Origin: Sorex araneus
Lineage: Eukaryota > Chordata > Mammalia > Eulipotyphla > Soricidae
DNA: 64,000 nucleotides
NCBI RefSeq assembly: GCF_027595985.1
Contig: NC_073312.1
Coordinates: 9,373,926 to 9,437,925, forward strand
Direction of reading: 5' to 3'
This document shows, one piece after another, positions 22,216-33,418 of the stretch (position 1 is the stretch's first letter; each line of letters opens with the position of its first letter). The position numbers were made by a program, and so were the translations under genes. The notes under the pieces are model-generated. The model ran no database searches and had not been told where the DNA came from. It saw only the letters and a list, made by a program, of their open reading frames with translations.

Positions 22216-25200
22216 TATGAGAGCTGGGGAAAATGAACTGAATGAGAGAGAGGAAGGAGAAAAGGGTCACTTGGCTGAGACACAGGTCAGTCAACTCCCC
22301 ACTGGTCCGGTGAGAAGGATAAGCTCGGAGAGAAACAAGGTCTTCTCATAAACTCCACCATTTTCTTAAGAGATTACCGAGTTTGAGAGATGCTTTTGCA
22401 AGGGAAAAGTAAAAAGTTTCGAACATTAGTCATAAGGAAACAGAACATTCGAGTTGTGTCTCCCGGAGAGTGTCTGTTGCAGGGAAAGGTACTTAAAACT
22501 CAAATCAGAACTTTAAAGTCAACTCCCATCTCACTTGAATCTAATGAAAAGTGGTTTTTTCCCCTTTCTTTGCTTTCACCTTATTAAAAATGCAGAGGAG
22601 AATACCCACCAGTGTTTTCATCGGGGGAAGGAATGTGTAAAAAAATATGATAGAAATGAGATGCTGGTAATACCTCCCAAGCACTGAAGGCTATCAATAC
22701 AATAGATTTGGAGTTTGATATATATTACTTTTCATTTCACTTGGGTAGGGGGGCAACATACTTCTGCCCATCCTGTTCATCAGACGGACATTGGTACTCT
22801 TTTCCAAATGGCCAAGAGTAGTTCCATTTCTTCAGACTTTGCACTAACAGGCTCTTAGCCAGGAGACGTGCTTGTGGGATGAACTTACCTTAGACAGACT
22901 CATTCTACAGTGTTCCCAGCGTGTGCCAACAGTTAACGCTCAGCTAACAAGTTAAAGCTCAGCGTTTCCACCCTGTGCTTCCTTAAAAACAAGGCCAAGC
23001 AGCTGTTTCCCTGTGGGATCTTGAGTTGGAAAGATTGTTGCTTTTTGCCCCAGGATTTAACACAAGGGTATCATGCTGCCTGGTGCTTCAAAAACGACCC
23101 TTTATACTCCCCCAAACCCAGTAAACTCCTGATTCTGGTAAACTCTTGGAACTGAATTCATCCCAAGGCAAATTGTGGGATGTCTGCTTCATTTGTGAGG
23201 TCTCTGTGGACGGGGATTTATGACTTCAAAGTAGGATGCAAATTAATGAGTCTATTTCGTCAAGAATTCTTTGTTGACAGCCAATCCAGTAGCAGATTCA
23301 CCATCAATTGAGGAAAATTAAACTCTAAGGCTCTTCATTTGCTTGATTTCCCAAATTGATGCTGTAGGCCCCACAAAACTTGGAATATGCTTTAAACAAT
23401 CCCTGTTTAAAAGGTTCTGCTGTAATTGCTCTCTGCCTGCGGTGTTGCCTCCAGGATTTCTCATGCTTCTGATGTATTGTATTTGCCTTCGGTGGATCTG
23501 TGCATGGATAGACTATAGGGTTGCCACAAAAAATTCCAAATGTCACACTTACTTGTAGGACCCTAAGTATACTACCCCGTAGTATACTTACGTAGGACTC
23601 TAACTATACTTAAGAATACTCTAAGTATTCTGCTTCCAACTCAGAAAATGCCCTCCCTCGTTGGATAAGCACACATGTTTATAATCACTCTGTGCTAATC
23701 ACACACATTACTTGAAATGTATAATGTATAGGGGCAGTCTTGTGGTCAAAGAAGAGCTGTAGATCGAATAGTGAGGGTGGTTACATGGATGTTTGTGATA
23801 TAATTTCATGATATATACGTCAAAAAAAGAGATTGAACATACAAACATCAAATCTGAATGGACCAGTAATGTAGTTAACGGTATTATGTCAATATTAGTT
23901 TCATAAGGGACTAGGTAATAGACAGTGTTAAGAGAAGGCTATGTAGTAATTCTACTTTTGCAATTTCATATGATTTTTAAATTGTTTCAAGAAAATATCT
24001 CAAAAACACACAATGAACTCATTCTAAACTCATCTCGGTAACCTTTTCCACTTCGAAACATAGTTTGAAATAGTGGTAGAAAGGTAGAAACCCACTTTAA
24101 TGCACCAACTCTTCCCCAAAAGAAAGAATGAAGAAACAAAGTAGAAAAATCTTGGTTTGCCATAGAACCTTACTTTAATATATATTTCAGCACAGAATAA
24201 AAAGCCATGCTTTCAAGCTGATTTCATCCAAGGTGGTTTAAAGAGGGTGCCTTCATAAATTCCTAAGATAAACTCACTGTGCCAGTACAATAAAGATTTC
24301 CATGGTCTAATGCCCAACGAGAAAAGCAAGAATAATTAAGCACATAGGTCACTTTGAAGTTGATGCATCCACTTTGAGAAAGCACCAATCTTTTATCCTA
24401 AAATTATATCCTTTCATTTAAAATTGAAAGAAAATTTCATTCATTATAAAATTTTGTGATTAATAAAACTATCCTTTGAATTTTGCTTGCACACTTCAAA
24501 CTTTATTAAGAAAACCTATTTTGTTTTTTATACCATTTTATTAAATAATGATGATAGTAGATAATTGTTCAAAATTGGCAGAATTGAGAGCTGGTGATTC
24601 AAAGTCGTCCTTCCAATTTTGCCTCTTCTAATTTCACCAATTTGTTAAATCCAGCATCCAGCATCCAAGAACTGCTGGATTAAGGTCTCTAAAGCCTCTA
24701 TAAATTCTAACGGCTTCTCAATCACATATTGATTAATAGCAAGGCACATTCCCAGGCATTATGGGATTCCGCCCTCCCAAGTCTAAAGATGATGGGGTGC
24801 AGAAATAATATTCATACCAGGTAAGAAGCGAAAAGTGTCGTGCAAAGTTTGGAAAATGAGTTGGAAATTTATTCTGACACCTATAAGCACAGGCCAAAGT
24901 GGAAAAGGTGAGAAATGAGATGTCAAGTGCATGAAATTCATTGGCTAGACCTTTCACAGGGAGGGAGTCTCTGAACAAGACTGACGGGGGGCGGGGGGAA
25001 GCTGGAGAAAAGCAAAGATGGTTAAGCCTGAAATAAACATGCGCTAGACTAGAGCAAGTTTAAAGGGTCTTAGAGAAGAACCAGAACACAGGCGTCTGGG
25101 GTATCCCCTCAGCACAAAGGAAATGAAATCATTTGCCTCTCTACCTGTAAGTCATGACACATTCTTTTACATGCTGAATCTGAAAAAAATCTGAGTCTGA

Positions 25201-25451
25201 CCAAAGAATTATTTGATATAAGATTTTTTAAGCCATTGGTTTTTTAAAACGCAGCATATATACATATATGTATATATATATTTTTAAAAATCATGAGAGA
25301 AAGAATAAACATAAGAAAGGGAAGGAGGTTCTGGAGGAAAAAGAGAAGCCACAGAAGATTCCTCTTCAAGAACAGAAGGCAGGAGCAGAGGAAGCAAAGA
25401 GAGGTCCGTGAGGAAAAGCAGAAATTCCTCCATTGAACACAAGTGTTCGTT
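22216..25451. other. Long repeat-poor intergenic block
   Basis: About 3.2 kb with no gene and no recent mobile element that I can see. It contains a tight 11-bp inverted repeat at 23565-23589 and a weaker 9-bp one at 24648-24681. A short TA-alternating palindromic tract is at 25256-25282. Confidence 0.5.
23565..23589. repeat. 11-bp inverted repeat with 3-base loop
   Basis: aagtatactac (23565-23575), loop ccc, gtagtatactt (23579-23589): the arms are perfect reverse complements. A diverged direct copy of the surrounding taggac.ct.a.tatact word follows at 23590-23611. Confidence 0.9.
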
Positions 25452-25603
25452 TTTGTATTAGGGCAACACCTGGCAGTGTTAAGGACTTAGTCGTGGCTCT
25501 GTTCTCAGGAATCACTCCTGGAAGTGCTCAGGGACCAAGGATTGAAATGGTGTTGGCTACATTCAAGACCAGTGTCTTATCTGCTGTACTATCTCTCCAA
25601 CCT
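25452..25603 (-). repeat. Old SOR-like SINE
   Basis: gggcaacacctggcagtgtt, caggaatcactcctggaagtgctcagg, then tgctgtactatctctccaacc, reverse orientation. Confidence 0.7.
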
Positions 25604-26204
25604 TAGCAAGGATTAGTTTTTCCACTTCTTATTTTCACTTATAGCTTTGTTCATGAAGCATAAGCATAGCTGAGAGTTTGAAAGTTCCATGGTCATGGCT
25701 GTATTTGTTTTAATGTCTTCACAGGGGAAATACCAATGATCAAATTAATGGTAATTTATGTGAGGCATCTTATCCAGTATATTTTCTGTACTATTTAAAG
25801 TATATTTAAGAGTCTATTCATTTCTCCCATTTCTAATGTTATTCTCTTACATTAATAGCATGAAACCATAGCAATTTGGTGATATCAATAAGGTTATGTC
25901 AATAACCTTATAGCAATAAGAAAAGCATAACCATTTCCTATGTGTTCAGACATTGTACAGACATCTTTCTATAGATTATAGTAACATAGAATTAATATTC
26001 CAATATTTCTTGTCCTTACCACTTATATGGTATATAACTTCTTATGTGCCCAACCCCCACATAACTTAAAAGGTGAAAGTGACATGACAAAATATTTTTA
26101 TAGCAAGGGGAACAGTCAGAGAAAAAGAAGGCACTTTTTAGCAAACTCAGAAGATAGAAAAGTTTAAGTTTGTGCTGTAACAATGCCTTAAATGATATAC
26201 TACA
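25604..26204. other. Intergenic, nothing recognised
   Basis: AT-rich. A short duplicated phrase (tcaataaggttatgtcaataaccttatagcaataag) sits near 25885-25919 and is itself a small inverted repeat. Confidence 0.5.
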
Positions 26205-26376
26205 GGGGCTGGAGCGATAGCACAGTGGGTAAGGCATTTGCCTTGCATGAGGTCAACCCAGGTTCAATTTCCAGCATCCCATATGGTCCTCCGAGTAATT
26301 CCTGAGTGCAGAGCTAGGAGTAACCCCTGTGCATTACCGAGTATGACCCAAAAAGCAAAAAGCAAAAAAAAAAATA
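26205..26376 (+). repeat. SOR-like SINE, form A
   Basis: ggggctggagcgatagcacag start, B box caggttcaatttcc, body with a small deletion after ggtcctccgag, and an A-rich end. It appears inserted at the head of an older copy that follows directly. Confidence 0.9.
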
Positions 26377-26378
26377 AT

Positions 26379-26541
26379 GTACCACAGAGATTAAGGCACT
26401 TGCCTTGCATGCTACTGACCTTGGTTGGATCCCCTGCACCACATATAGTCTCCTGAGCTTCTCCAAGGGTAATCTTCGAAAAGAGAGGCATGAATAAGCC
26501 CTAAGTACTGCAAGAAGTGACCTCCAAAAATCAAACAAAAA
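26379..26541 (+). repeat. Old SOR-like SINE, adjacent
   Basis: accacagagattaaggcacttgccttgc, ggttggatcccctgcacc and a decayed body give the same family in the same orientation, so the two copies look like a dimer. Confidence 0.75.
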
Positions 26542-27473
26542 TTATGTAAATAAAATCATGTGGAAAGAAACACAGTAGATAACCGATTCCTTGAAATGTT
26601 TGTGTGCCAGCTATAACTTTACAGTCTCAAATAAGATTCAGAAATATATTAAATTAGAAAAAAAAGCACCACACTGGGAGAAAATATTAACAGCACATAT
26701 AATAGAAAGGATTAATGCCTATGATATATATTTATATATGTATATGCTTAGTATATAAAGATAAATAAAACCAAAATCCTTCAACCAGTCTCTAATGGAA
26801 ACAATCCCAAAGAAAAATGAATAAAATTATATATTTTTCAAATTTTTGTTTATTTATTTTAACTGAATCACAATGGGATACATAATTAAAGATTGTTCAT
26901 GACTGAGTTTAAATCATATAATGTTCCAAAATGAACAAAATTTGAGTAAGCAATTTTCAAAGAATATCTTCAGTAAGTAGAGACTTTGCTCAATTGACCT
27001 TATAATTAGATAGATTATCAAGCCAATAACAAACTGTAAATGTTCATGCACACAATTCAGAAGAAAGAACAAAAATTGTTTGCAATTTCCAGGACTTTTA
27101 AGGACATGAGAAAATAGTCACTCACACATTTAGTGAAAATATAAGCTTTTTAGAAAACAATCCAGAAAAATGATACAATTTTGGAAACACTATTTGTACC
27201 AGTATTTTTATTTCTTGGAAACTATCATTAAAAAAAACAACAAACAATATTCCCACTTCAAAAGCAATTAATGCATGAGGATAGTAATTGAAGAATTTTA
27301 TTACAGTAAACTTCAGGAAATCACTTAATGGACAATAATGAACAACAGAAAGATGTTCTATTCATGCTGTGAAATTCTTTGTAGACAATACAACAAAAAA
27401 TGTTGACTTTTACTTGCCTTAAAAGAGTACCATGACATATTCAGTGAAAAAGCAAAAAACTGAAGAGCATGTG
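26542..27473. other. Intergenic, nothing recognised
   Basis: Strongly AT-rich with no coding or repeat signal that I recognise. Confidence 0.55.
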
Positions 27474-27633
27474 CATCTGGAAAGATAGTTCACTTGCCTG
27501 GCACAGGGCTGACCTGGGCTTAATTCTTGGCACAACGTATGGTCCTCAAAGTACTGCCAGGAATGATCCCTGAGCGCAGAGTCAGGGGTAAGTCCTGAGC
27601 AGCACCAGATGTGGCCCTAAAACAAACAAAAAG
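27474..27633 (+). repeat. Old SOR-like SINE
   Basis: tctggaaagatagttcacttgcc, gggcttaattcttggcac, ctgccaggaatgatccctgagcgcagag and accagatgtggccc in order. Confidence 0.75.
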
Positions 27634-27812
27634 AGTGGCGTATATTATGATATCATGTTGGTAAATAATAACATATTTATAGACAGGTAAATACACGAGA
27701 GAAACAGAAAGGGGGCTAAAAACGTACATCCAACTCCTACCCACTCACACCTGCGACCCTTGGAGATACGGGGGCGGGACAGAGCGATCAGACAGACTTA
27801 TGGCTTGCTTGG

Positions 27813-27890
27813 CAAAGTTTACAATGGCAAAGAAAGAGAACAGAAATAACTGTAGTGCTACCACTTCTACCTTTGCCATTGTAAACTTTG
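27813..27890. repeat. Perfect 20-bp inverted repeat, 78-nt hairpin
   Basis: caaagtttacaatggcaaag at 27813-27832 and its exact reverse complement ctttgccattgtaaactttg at 27871-27890, with a 38-base loop. The stem does not extend either way. The family of the surrounding sequence is unknown. It could be a fold-back rearrangement or a structured RNA; nothing shows it is transcribed. Confidence 0.9.
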
Positions 27891-28029
27891 TAAAAAATGT
27901 CATTAAAAACTAATTTTAAGCCAACCATTTAAATGTATTCTTCTTCTTTATGATCCTTTTGTTATCTATTGTATGTGCAAGTGTGTGTTATAAAGATATT
28001 CAAAATAAGTGTAAAGAGTTATCACAAGT

Positions 28030-28205
28030 GGGGCTGGAGCAATAGCACAGCGGGTAGGGCTCTTGCCTTGCACGCGACTGACCAAGGTTCAATTCATAGC
28101 ATCCCATTTGGTCCCCTGAGCACCGCAGGAGGTAATTCCTGAATGCAGAGCCAGGAGTAACTCCTGTGCATCGCCGGGTGTGACCCAAAAAACAAACAAA
28201 CAAAC
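28030..28205 (+). repeat. SOR-like SINE, form A, with target duplication
   Basis: Nearly intact copy ending in a (CAAA)n-type tail. A 16-bp duplication with one mismatch flanks it: aagagttatcacaagt (28014-28029) and aagagttatcaccagt (28206-28221). Confidence 0.92.
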
Positions 28206-28439
28206 AAGAGTTATCACCAGTCTACCATTTATTTATCTATCCAATTATATTCAACCCTTGTTAATCATGTTCTCTATTTTACCTAGTTTGTGCTCACCTT
28301 CATGCAAGTCCTAAAATGTATACTTTCTCCCTCAGAAAAATGTTTATTTTTCAAAAGACAAGGAATAGCAATAGAAGAGAAGAATTAAGAGGATTACACA
28401 ACAAAGCAAGTTAAGATTGCTGTCAAAGTGCAGCTTTAG

Positions 28440-28742
28440 AAGTTTGCTATACCTAACTGTGCTCAGGACTCTGTCTCTATGCTCAGGGATCACTCCTAGA
28501 GAGGCTTGGGAGGACCATATGTGGTGCTGGGTAGCAAACCTGGTTTGGCGGTGCACAAGGTAAATACCTTACCCACCATATTATCTCTTTGGCCTTCACT
28601 TTTTTTTTTTTTGAGTCACACCTAGTGATCCCTGGGGGGCCTTCCTGGCTCTGCTCTTGTTGGACCATGAGGTGCTAAGGACTAAACTCAGTCTTCCCAC
28701 ATGCGAAGCGTGTGCACAGTCCTTTGAGTCATCTCCCCAAAC
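28440..28742 (-). repeat. Two old SOR-like SINEs in tandem
   Basis: A first reversed copy (about 28440-28597: aggaccatatgtggtgctggg, ttatctctttggcc) is followed by a T tract and a second reversed copy (about 28599-28742: gagtcacacctagtgatcc, catgcgaagcgtgtgc, gtcatctcccc). Confidence 0.65.
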
Positions 28743-30006
28743 GAATGAGTTCTGAATGTGATTGCATGTCTCATGTGCCTATATGAGTGTTTGTTTTCAA
28801 GAGTTGGTGTATTTTGTTATAATACCATCTTGACAGCAGCATTAAAAAAGTTAATCCCACATTTTTACATTAAAAAAAACAACAACTAAGGGGCTTAAAA
28901 ATTAAACCAAATATTAAAAACATACGGCTTTGGTCCTTTGCGTTTGATTGAGGAAATATGTATATAAATTATACTTGGCCTCGGACTACTCGTTGCCCAT
29001 TCTTCCTTTGTGATTAGCTCAAGTCATTGTCGTGGCTTGTAAAACTGTACCTGCACTGCAGTCATTCCATAAACTTTATGAAATAAAACACATCTTTCTG
29101 GCTCAGCGAAGTTTGGAAAATCTGGGTCTTCGCTCCTATAAATGTATCATATTGCATTTACTGGCTAATAAAGTCTCAAAGAACAATCTTGCCCTTCTTT
29201 TCACAACTTGATCCTTTACAAATTTACAAATGTAATGCTTTAACCTACTTGAACCCAGCTCTGGCTCCCTGAGGGAAGATGCTGACTGGAGAAAAGTGTC
29301 TGTTCTGGGTTAGCTGGACCCGGGCTACCAGCGGCCGATCAGGAGGGGCAGCTGTGAGCCAGAGGGGTACAGCTGGTTTTGCAATAGCGGGGTGTGTTGC
29401 CTGAGTTAATGAGGTTAATAAACCAAGGTCAAAGCAAGAAGACCAAGGAAGCGCCTGGGCACGGAGAAGGTCTGAAACAAGAAACGGCTATCAGAAGGTT
29501 AGGTCACCGGGCAAAGAGTCTTGTTATCAAGCTCAAAGCCAACTCCCTGAAACCCAAACAGAACTAAGGTTGAGGACTAGGTGACGGCAGTTCTTAAGAC
29601 TCACAGTATCCATGCGTGCTTAGCCATCCAGTGCAGAGAGAAAGTCTTCTCTGTCTGGTTTCTAGGATGCAGATGACCTCAGACAGCTTGGCTGACTGAG
29701 TATCATCCCTGAGCATTGCGGGGACATCATGCAGAGCCATAAGTAACAACCTCACAGAAGGGCGAATAAGTTGTGAGTTTCTTGGACATGTGACATTAAG
29801 CCCATTGACTGAAGAGAGTAAATTACCACAGTTATTGGATAAATAGCATAAAAATTGCTCCATTTTCAACATTACAATGCAGCACGGACATTGTCTGAGT
29901 TATTTCAAATCAAAGCATTTGTATCTAAAATGATTACTAGTTTTCCATTCCACTTTTCTTTTTGAACTTCACTGGGAAAAGAATAAGCGTATGTGTTTTT
30001 AGGGGG
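28743..30006. other. Repeat-poor intergenic block
   Basis: No gene. The sub-segment 29270-29700 is more GC-rich than its surroundings (ggacccgggctaccagcggcc) without a CpG island. Nothing recognised. Confidence 0.5.
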
Positions 30007-30022
30007 TAGAGTATAAAATGTA

Positions 30023-30272
30023 GCATGGTAGCACTGTCACACAGTTGTCCAGTTGTTCGTCAATTTGCTCGAGAGGGCACCAGTAACATATCCATTGTGA
30101 GACTTGTTGTGACTGTTTTTGGCATATCGAATACGCCACGAGGAGCTTGCCAGGCTCTGCTGTGCGGATGGGATACTCTCGGTAGCTTGCCGGGCTCTCC
30201 GAGAGCGATGGAGGAATCAAACCTGGGTCAGTCACGTGCAAGGCAAATGCCCTACCTGCTGTGCTATCACTC
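30023..30272 (-). repeat. SOR-like SINE, form B, with target duplication
   Basis: Full-length form B in reverse. A perfect 16-bp duplication, tagagtataaaatgta, flanks it at 30007-30022 and 30273-30288. The terminal repeats are read in reverse as atggtagcactgtcac and no poly(T) is present, so the family retrotransposes without a poly(A) tail. Confidence 0.95.
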
Positions 30273-30429
30273 TAGAGTATAAAATGTAAATAAAATAAAT
30301 AGAACACACATCTCCATTGTAATGGAGAAGTTTTTAAGAGGGTAAAAACAGTTATCCACTACTAGTCATTAAAACCTGTTCTAACTACCTGGAATAAAAA
30401 GCAACCTGAGGTTGCCATTAAAATTCTGA

Positions 30430-30690
30430 CTTGACATGAAATTTGCCTATAAATAGATGGACAGGGAGAGTATCATGCTGAGTGAAATGAGTCAGAATGA
30501 AAGAAACAGATATATAATAACTGCATTCATTTTTTGGTATATAAAAATATATATAATAAAAGAATAATATCCATGGCCAGGGTTAACGGGGGTTATGAGG
30601 ACTGGTCAATGGTTGGAACTTACCACAGTGTGTGTGGGACTGAGGGTAAGTAAGATATAGAAGAGACTGCAATGACAATAATAGATCTCT
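30430..30690 (+). mobile_element. LINE-1 3' fragment
   Basis: ggacagggagagtatcatgctgagtgaaatgagtcagaatgaaag and then ttttggtatataaa match the conserved L1 segment before the 3' UTR also seen at 41400-41470. The following polypyrimidine array replaces what would be the end. Confidence 0.65.
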
Positions 30691-30693
30691 CTG

Positions 30694-31650
30694 TCCTTCC
30701 TTCCTTCCTTCCTTCCTTCCTTCCTTCCTTCCTTCCTTCCTTCCTTCCTTCCTCCCTCCCTCCCTCCCTCCCTCCCACCCTCCCTTCCTCCCGCCTTCTT
30801 TCCTTCCTTCCTTCCTTCCTTCCTTCCTTCCTTCCTTCCTTCCTTCCTTCCTTCCTTCCTTCCTTCCTTCCTTCTTTCCTTCCCTCCTTCCTTCCTTCCT
30901 TCCTTCCTTCCTTCCTTCCTTCCTTCCTTCCTTCCTTCCTTCCTTCCTTCTTTCCTTCCTTCCTTCCTTCCTTCCTTCCTCCCTTCTATCTTTCCATCCG
31001 GCCTCCCTCCCTTCCTTCCTTCCTCCCTTCTATCTTTCCATCCGGCCTCCCTTCCTTCCTTCCTTCCTTCCTTCCTTCTTCCTTCCTTCCTTCCTTCCTT
31101 CCTCCCTTCCTTCCTTCCTTCCTTCCTTCCTTCCTTCCTTCCTTCCTTCCTTCCTTCCTTCCTTCCCTTCTTCCTTTCTTCTTTCCTCCCTTCCTTCATT
31201 CTTCCTTCCACCCTTTCACCTTCCCTTCTGCCCTTCTTTCCACCTTTCCACACTTTCTTTCTTCCACCCTTCTTTCCTTCCACCTTCCTTCCTTCTTTCC
31301 ACCCTTTCTTCCTTCTTTCCACCCTCCCTTCCTTCCACCCTCTCTCCCTCCCTTCCTTCCTTCCTTCCTTCCTTCCTTCCTTCCTTCCTTCCTTCCTTCC
31401 TTCCTTCCTTCCTTCCTTCCTTCCTTCCTCCCTCCCTTCCTTCCACCTTTCTATCCTTCATTCCTTCCTTCCATCGTTCCTTCTTTCCTTTTATCTTCCT
31501 TTGTTCCTTCCTTCTTTCCTTCCTGTCTTCCACCCTTCCTTCCTGCTCCCTCCCTCCCTTCTGTCTTTCCTTCCTCCCTCCCTTCCCTCCTGCCTTCCTG
31601 CCTTCCTTCCTTTATTCCATCTTATTTTCCTTCCCTCCTCCCTCTCTCTC
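30694..31650. repeat. Very long polypyrimidine (CCTT)n array
   Basis: Nearly 960 bp of pyrimidine on the plus strand, mostly CCTT units with CCCT, CTTT and CACC interruptions. A duplicated cccttctatctttccatccgg block appears twice (about 30981-31002 and 31025-31046). The long Pro/Ser/Phe-rich and Lys/Glu/Gly-rich frames across it are artefacts. Confidence 0.97.
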
Positions 31651-32604
31651 TGACTTCAGAGTGATTTAGGAGTAAATCGCAAATCTTTCTTTTCTCTTCT
31701 CCTTCCTACCTTCTCTATATTTTATTTCTCTCTTTTTTGCCACTCTCATTCTCTTGGTTTATTTCTTTCACTTTTTTATTCTTTCTTTGTAAGATTTTGA
31801 GCATAAGAGAAAAGCTTTCCAATGGCAAGTCTGTTTGCAGTGGTAATGTGCTTGTTTGAACATTTTGGAAAATATTTGCTTATTCATCACAACAAATATT
31901 TGGAACAACTGTGACTTAAATGGCAGCTCAAACTCTGTAGTTGAGTGGTAAACATTTCAATTCTAAGTAATATTAAATCCCGACTCTATGCTTAGCACCC
32001 ACCAGGTGTTGGAAGATTCTAAAGTGTAAGAAGCAGTTCTAGCTTTTTTTTTTCCAAGAGAAAAGTAAATAAGTAAATAAATAAATAAAGGCAGACTGTG
32101 CAAGATGGCCTGTTATTAAGTTCTGCATTGTGTCATGCCAAGGTTGTACTCCTGTTTTAAGTACTGAAGGAAAAAAATAAATGGCATTAAAACTTGGCTA
32201 AGAAAAAATGCTAAATCCTACTTCTCTCGGAGGCAGTATGGAACCCTGGTGGGTGGGGAAGGCATTAAAGCCAGACAGAACAAATTCAGATCATCAGCAG
32301 GAAGAAGATCTTGGCCAATGAGTTGCATAGATTCTTTACTTAATAGTTTTGTGATCTTTAAACCTATTGGAATTTACACTTCGAAATGTGGATCAAAACA
32401 TTCTGCAATTTACTCGTAAATCTCTCTGAAGTTAGGTATAGAGAGGAAATAGCTTTGCTTTTTTCCCCCCCAAACAATGTTTTGAATCTTGTTTGTAGAG
32501 AAATATACCTCTCATTTGAGAATGGAGAACCTGATTATTGGTCCCTAGGTTGAATAGTAAGGAGACGAGGAGCGATGCCCTGTATTAAACCATCCTGAGA
32601 CCCA
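31651..32604. other. Intergenic, nothing recognised
   Basis: Pyrimidine-rich border followed by AT-rich sequence. No gene or repeat family recognised. Confidence 0.55.
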
Positions 32605-32712
32605 GAGGCTGGAGACGGCTCAGAGATGGAGCACCTTCCTTGTCACTCTGCGAGTGTTACCCCTGATTGGGAGGACCAGCCTTGGAACAACTAGTTGCGT
32701 GTGAGCACCACT
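32605..32712 (+). repeat. Degenerate SOR-like SINE
   Basis: gaggctggagacggctcagagatggagcacc, then a decayed B box and ggaggaccagccttgg and gtgagcaccactg. Weak but ordered. Confidence 0.45.
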
Positions 32713-33056
32713 GCTGAAGTATACGACACCATCACCACCAATAATGAAGAGGGACCAAGTCGCAAATCTCTGCTGCCGCATGCAGAAGACAATCTTTCTG
32801 GAAGATAAGGCTCAACTGAACAGCTTACTGATCGAGACTGCCGGCTTGCTTAGCAAGATCTGCTTCCAGCCCCTTGTCTTGCTCTGGCAGAATCCACAGC
32901 AGTTAGGTTAGAAACTTCCCATTTCTCTCAGAGACCCCTGATGCTACCTTGCAATATCCCTTCAAAAACACAAGCCCAGGTCCTAATACTCTTTCCCACT
33001 TCCCCCACAACAACGTAGCACTGATACTTTGTCTTGGTGATGTTTTTCTTGATCAT
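32713..33056. other. Intergenic, unassigned
   Basis: More GC-balanced than its surroundings (for example gatcgagactgccggcttgc). Could belong to an unrecognised retroelement. No coding evidence. Confidence 0.4.
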
Positions 33057-33069
33057 AGTGATCCAGGAC

Positions 33070-33331
33070 TGGACTGGAGCGATAGCACAGCAGGTAGGGC
33101 GTTTGCCTTGTATGCGGTCGACCCGGGTTTCGATTCCTCCATCCCTGTCGGAGAGCCCGGCAAGCTACCGAGAGTATCCCACCCTCATGACAGAGACTGG
33201 CAAGCTTCCCGTGGCGTATTTGATATGCCAAAAACAGGAACAACAACTCTCACAATGGAGATGTTACTGGTGCCCGCTCGAGCAAATTGATGAGCAATGG
33301 GATGACAGTGGTGCTAGAGTGCTACAGTGAT
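33070..33331 (+). repeat. SOR-like SINE, form B
   Basis: ggactggagcgatagcacag head, gggtttcgattcctccatcc, ggagagcccggcaagctacc, ttgatatgccaaaa and the gatgacagtggtgctagagtgctacagtgat ending. Possible target duplication agtgatcca (33057-33065 and 33326-33334), although this overlaps the family's own end. Confidence 0.9.
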
Positions 33332-33368
33332 CCAATAAGCTTAGCCTGACTAGGGGTTTTTTCTTGTG

Positions 33369-33370
<2 letters not shown>

Positions 33371-33418
<48 letters not shown>
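33371..33418. repeat. (GT)n microsatellite
   Basis: About 23 uninterrupted GT units, 40 bp after a form B SINE. Confidence 0.97.

Noticed and set aside
28030..28110. tRNA gene from A and B boxes
   Set aside because: This and the other SINE heads lack a foldable cloverleaf and are flanked by target duplications with a SINE body.
30606..31664. Long open frames (330 and 238 codons) on both strands
   Set aside because: They lie in the (CCTT)n array and encode only Ser/Phe/Leu/Pro or Lys/Glu/Gly/Arg repeats; a period-4 array lacks stops in all frames.
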